DNA of 7,067 nucleotides from F23-B02 sp963625655 (GTDB lineage Bacteria; Bacillota; Clostridia; Oscillospirales; Oscillospiraceae). A program made the translations under genes and the position numbers. Location of the stretch: the NCBI GenBank assembly GCA_963625655.1, contig CAVFTS010000045.1:1-7067 (forward strand), given 5' to 3'. Each line of letters begins with the position of its first letter. Within the stretch, counting starts at the first letter, position 1. This document shows, piece after piece, positions 4,919 to 7,067 of the stretch. Under the pieces are notes generated by a model. It made no database searches and was not told the origin of the DNA. It saw only the letters and a list, made by a program, of their open reading frames with translations.

Positions 4919-6598
4919 TCAGTGCTTTCCGTGATCGGGGTAGTGAACGTGCAGCAGCTCATGCGTCCGCTTGCCGAGCATCTTGTAGATGCCGTCGAGA
5001 GCGGGGTTAAGGTCGGAGGAGCGCAGGTCACATTCCTCGTCGGCCGCAAACAGACCGTCGTTGCGTTCAGCCTTGCGGCTGTTGCAGGCGGGGGGCTGAC
5101 CGCCGCCGCCGATGCAGCCGTTGGGGCACGCCATGACCTCGACAAAGTCGTACTGCACCTCGCCGCTTTCAAGCTTCTCAATGAGCCTGTCGGCGTTTGC
5201 AAGACCGTTTGCAACCGCAATGCGGAGGGTGAGGTCGCCTGCCGTGACCTCAAAGGCCTTGATGCCCTCAAGTCCACGGACGCCGCATTCCGCAACGGAC
5301 GCTATTGTGGCGGTGGATTTGTCGGCAAGAACTCTGCGGATGACCGCTTCGGTAACGCCGCCGGTGACACCGAAGATGACGCCTGCGCCGGTGTATGAGG
5401 AGAAGGGGGAGTCCGGCTCCGTGTCGGGGAGATTTGCAAAGTCGATGCCGGCTTCCTTAATCATGCGAACCAGCTCCTGCGTTGTGAGAACGAGATCAAT
5501 AAGGCGTTCGCCGTCCTTGACAAGCTCCGGACGCTGTGCCTCCGCTTTCTTGGCGGTGCAGGGCATGATCGCAACGGAGAAAAGATCCTCGTCACTGTAA
5601 TACTGCCTTATCAGGGCACCGAACATCTCCATCGGAGAGCCGCAGGTGGAGACCTGAGGCATGAGATGGGGATGCTTATTTTCAACGTGCTTTATCCAAC
5701 CGGGGCAGCAGGAGGTGAAAAGCGGCAGCTTTTCGCCCTTTTCGAGCTTTGAAAGGAACTCGGCCGATTCCTCCATGATGGTGAGGTCGGCGGTGAGCGA
5801 GGTGTCGAACACATAGTCCACGCCCAAACGCTTGAGCGCCGACACGATCTTGCCCATTACGGGGATGTAGGCGGGAATGCCGAACTCCTCACCGATGCCG
5901 ACACGGACTGCGGGAGCGACCTGAACCGCAACCTTTGTGCCGGTCTCGTGGATAGCCTTCCACATCTTCGACACTTCGTTTCTGACGGTGAGAGCGCCCG
6001 TGGGACACACGGCTGCGCACTGACCGCAGGCGACGCACTTGGTCTCGGCAAGCTTCTTGCCGAAGCCGCAGGAGATGAACGCCTCGATGCCTCGGTTTGC
6101 AAAGTCCACGGCGCCGATGTTCTGTATCTCCTCGCACACTCTGACGCATTTGCCGCAGAGAATGCACTTGGACGGGTCACGGATGATGGACGGCGAGGAG
6201 TCATCGATAGGCTCCTTGCAGTAGTTGACGGGGAAGCGGGGACGGCTAACTCCGTAGCGGGTGCAGTATTCCTGAAGCTTGCACCTGCCGGACTTGTCAC
6301 AGGAGGTGCAGTCGGAATTGTGATTTGCAAGCAGCAGCTCAAGCACCATCTGACGGTGCTTTCTGAGCCTTGAGGTGTTGGTGCGCACGACCATGCCGTC
6401 TCTCGGCACCATGGTGCAAGCGGCTTCGATGCCGCCACGCTCGTTTTCGACGACGCACAGACGGCAGCCGCCGTAGACGGAGAGGTTCTCACAGTAGCAA
6501 AGGCTGGGTATGTCAAAGTGATTCTGTTGTGCAACTTCAAGTACGTTGCGGGCATTTTCAAATTCACATTCGATGCCGTCAATAAACATTGTTTTCAT
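4919..6598 (-). CDS. hydA: [FeFe] hydrogenase catalytic subunit, group A (HndD/HydA-like)
   Basis: 559-residue cytoplasmic enzyme interconverting H2 with protons and electrons at the H-cluster. Order of sites: plant-type [2Fe-2S] (C34, C45, C48, C61); a His-ligated [4Fe-4S] (H93-x3-C97-x2-C100-x5-C106); two [4Fe-4S] ferredoxin motifs (C145/C148/C151/C155 and C188/C191/C194/C198P); then the three H-cluster signatures. These are TSCCPGW (295-301, C298 ligand and C297 proton relay), MPCTAKKAE (345-353, C347, K350) and EVMACPNGCIGGGGQP (487-502, C491, C495). All ligands of a prototypical catalytic hydrogenase are present, so this is not a sensor-type variant. The C-terminus (about 510-552) matches the small-subunit-like domain ending in LLHVHY. 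The start at 6598 is fixed by AAAGGAGG 7 nt upstream; an upstream in-frame ATG at 6643 lies within the preceding gene. The preceding NuoF-like gene ends 2 bp earlier, pointing to an NAD(P)-linked, possibly bifurcating, multi-subunit hydrogenase. No maturase gene (hydE/F/G) is in view. Confidence 0.95.
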   Translation of the reverse strand: MKTMFIDGIECEFENARNVLEVAQQNHFDIPSLCYCENLSVYGGCRLCVVENERGGIEAACTMVPRDGMVVRTNTSRLRKHRQMVLELLLANHNSDCTSCDKSGRCKLQEYCTRYGVSRPRFPVNYCKEPIDDSSPSIIRDPSKCILCGKCVRVCEEIQNIGAVDFANRGIEAFISCGFGKKLAETKCVACGQCAAVCPTGALTVRNEVSKMWKAIHETGTKVAVQVAPAVRVGIGEEFGIPAYIPVMGKIVSALKRLGVDYVFDTSLTADLTIMEESAEFLSKLEKGEKLPLFTSCCPGWIKHVENKHPHLMPQVSTCGSPMEMFGALIRQYYSDEDLFSVAIMPCTAKKAEAQRPELVKDGERLIDLVLTTQELVRMIKEAGIDFANLPDTEPDSPFSSYTGAGVIFGVTGGVTEAVIRRVLADKSTATIASVAECGVRGLEGIKAFEVTAGDLTLRIAVANGLANADRLIEKLESGEVQYDFVEVMACPNGCIGGGGQPPACNSRKAERNDGLFAADEECDLRSSDLNPALDGIYKMLGKRTHELLHVHYPDHGKH

Positions 6599-6600
6599 GC

Positions 6601-7067
6601 TCAAACCTCCTTTATAGCGTTCTTCGGGCAGCCGTTTTTGCATTCACGGCACATAATGCACTTGGTGTTGTCGATGGTGTGCGGCTTTCTGAGTTCGCCG
6701 GATATTGCATTGACGGGGCAGTTGCGGGCGCACTTGGTGCAGCCGATGCACTTTTCGGGGTCTATCCACATACTGCACAGAGAACGGCAGACGCCTGCAT
6801 GACACTTTTTGTCGACAACGTGTGCAATATATTCGTCCTTGAAGTATTTCAGAGTGCTGAGTACGGGGTTGGTAGCGTTCTTGCCGAGACCGCACAGCGA
6901 GCAGCTCTTGATAACGGATGCAAGCTCGGAGAGCGTGTCGATATCTTCAATCTTGCCGTTGCCGTGGGTGATGCGTTCGAGTATGTCGAGTATCTGCGGT
7001 ATACCGTCACGACAGGGGGTGCATTTACCACAGGACTCCTTCTTGGAGAAGTCGGTGAAGAAGCGGG
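6601..7067 (-). CDS. hndC: NuoF/HndC-like NAD(P)H-hydrogenase subunit, 3' part
   Basis: The last 154 residues of a longer gene that runs off the right edge; its stop is the TGA at 6601-6603. Numbering from the first full codon in the window, ESCGKCTPCRDG (10-21) with C12, C15, C18 and C58 (SLCGLG) is the NuoF iron-sulfur site, the cluster next to FMN. CHAGVC (88-93) follows. Two ferredoxin motifs, C106-x2-C109-x2-C112-x3-C116P and C136-x2-C139-x2-C142-x3-C146P, form the C-terminal extension that separates HndC/HydB hydrogenase subunits from complex I NuoF. The NADH- and FMN-binding part lies outside the window, as would a likely NuoE-like partner. In such complexes this subunit oxidises or reduces NAD(P)H and passes electrons to the hydrogenase subunit, encoded 2 bp downstream. 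Whether it uses NAD or NADP, and whether it bifurcates, cannot be told from this part. The hndC symbol is by family resemblance. Confidence 0.9.
   Translation of the reverse strand, partial: RFFTDFSKKESCGKCTPCRDGIPQILDILERITHGNGKIEDIDTLSELASVIKSCSLCGLGKNATNPVLSTLKYFKDEYIAHVVDKKCHAGVCRSLCSMWIDPEKCIGCTKCARNCPVNAISGELRKPHTIDNTKCIMCRECKNGCPKNAIKEV
6606..6613 (-). promoter_or_regulatory. Ribosome binding site of hydA inside the hndC-like gene
   Basis: AAAGGAGG on the minus strand lies within the last sense codons of the NuoF-like gene, overlapping the Lys-Glu-Val end, and sits 7 nt before the hydA ATG. It decides the hydA start at 6598 and implies tight translational linkage of the two subunits. 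Confidence 0.9.

Noticed and set aside
4715..5398. A 227-residue plus-strand open frame at the hydrogenase 3' end
   Set aside because: Most of it is antisense to hydA and its first part runs through the terminator and hairpins; no motif or ribosome site.
6599..6643. A 15-residue longer start for the hydrogenase
   Set aside because: It overlaps the end of the NuoF-like gene and lacks a ribosome site; AAAGGAGG sits 7 nt before the ATG at 6598, where the normal [2Fe-2S] domain begins.

Overview
The window looks like chromosomal DNA from an anaerobic, fermentative Clostridia, most likely a gut or rumen Oscillospirales/Ruminococcus-type bacterium. This is inferred from the gene content: a clostridial EFR1-type ferredoxin, a group A [FeFe] hydrogenase, a NuoF/HndC-like subunit and an ISL3-type transposase remnant. 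Strong AGGAGG-type ribosome binding sites and C-ending codons in an otherwise moderate-GC genome fit the same picture. No rRNA, tRNA or CRISPR array is visible, and the genus cannot be fixed from the sequence alone.

Layout, left to right. Positions 1-157 are non-coding and hold a repeat-like segment and a hairpin. Positions 158-898 (minus) encode a flavodoxin-like/2x[4Fe-4S] EFR1-type protein. Positions 899-1142 are a divergent control region. It holds an extended -10 promoter for each direction, a TetR-style palindrome in the EFR1 leader, a second inverted repeat, and an 18-bp sequence very close to the operator of the NADH/NAD+ sensor Rex. Positions 1143-3887 (plus) encode a 914-residue multi-cluster flavoprotein built on a GltD/NfnB-like NADPH:FAD core. 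hypA (3906-4250) follows after 18 bp and is probably co-transcribed. Positions 4276-4699 are the C-terminal stump of an ISL3-family insertion sequence with one terminal repeat still present. Positions 4700-4918 hold two hairpins and a second copy of the 15-bp repeat from the left edge. From 4919 to the right edge, on the minus strand, lies the end of a hydrogenase operon: the 3' part of a NuoF/HndC-like subunit (6601 to beyond 7067) followed, 2 bp later, by a complete 559-residue [FeFe] hydrogenase catalytic subunit (4919-6598).

Working together (inference): the hydrogenase operon would move electrons between NAD(P)H, possibly with ferredoxin, and protons to make or use H2. The 914-residue flavoprotein would exchange electrons between NADPH and an iron-sulfur partner, and the EFR1 protein could serve as a small electron carrier. 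The Rex-like site suggests that at least the flavoprotein gene answers to the NADH/NAD+ ratio. The outlier is hypA, a nickel/zinc chaperone for [NiFe] enzymes, found here with no nickel enzyme or other hyp gene in view and with [FeFe] machinery beside it. The families are known ones; the domain fusion, the orphan hypA and the control region deserve the closest look.
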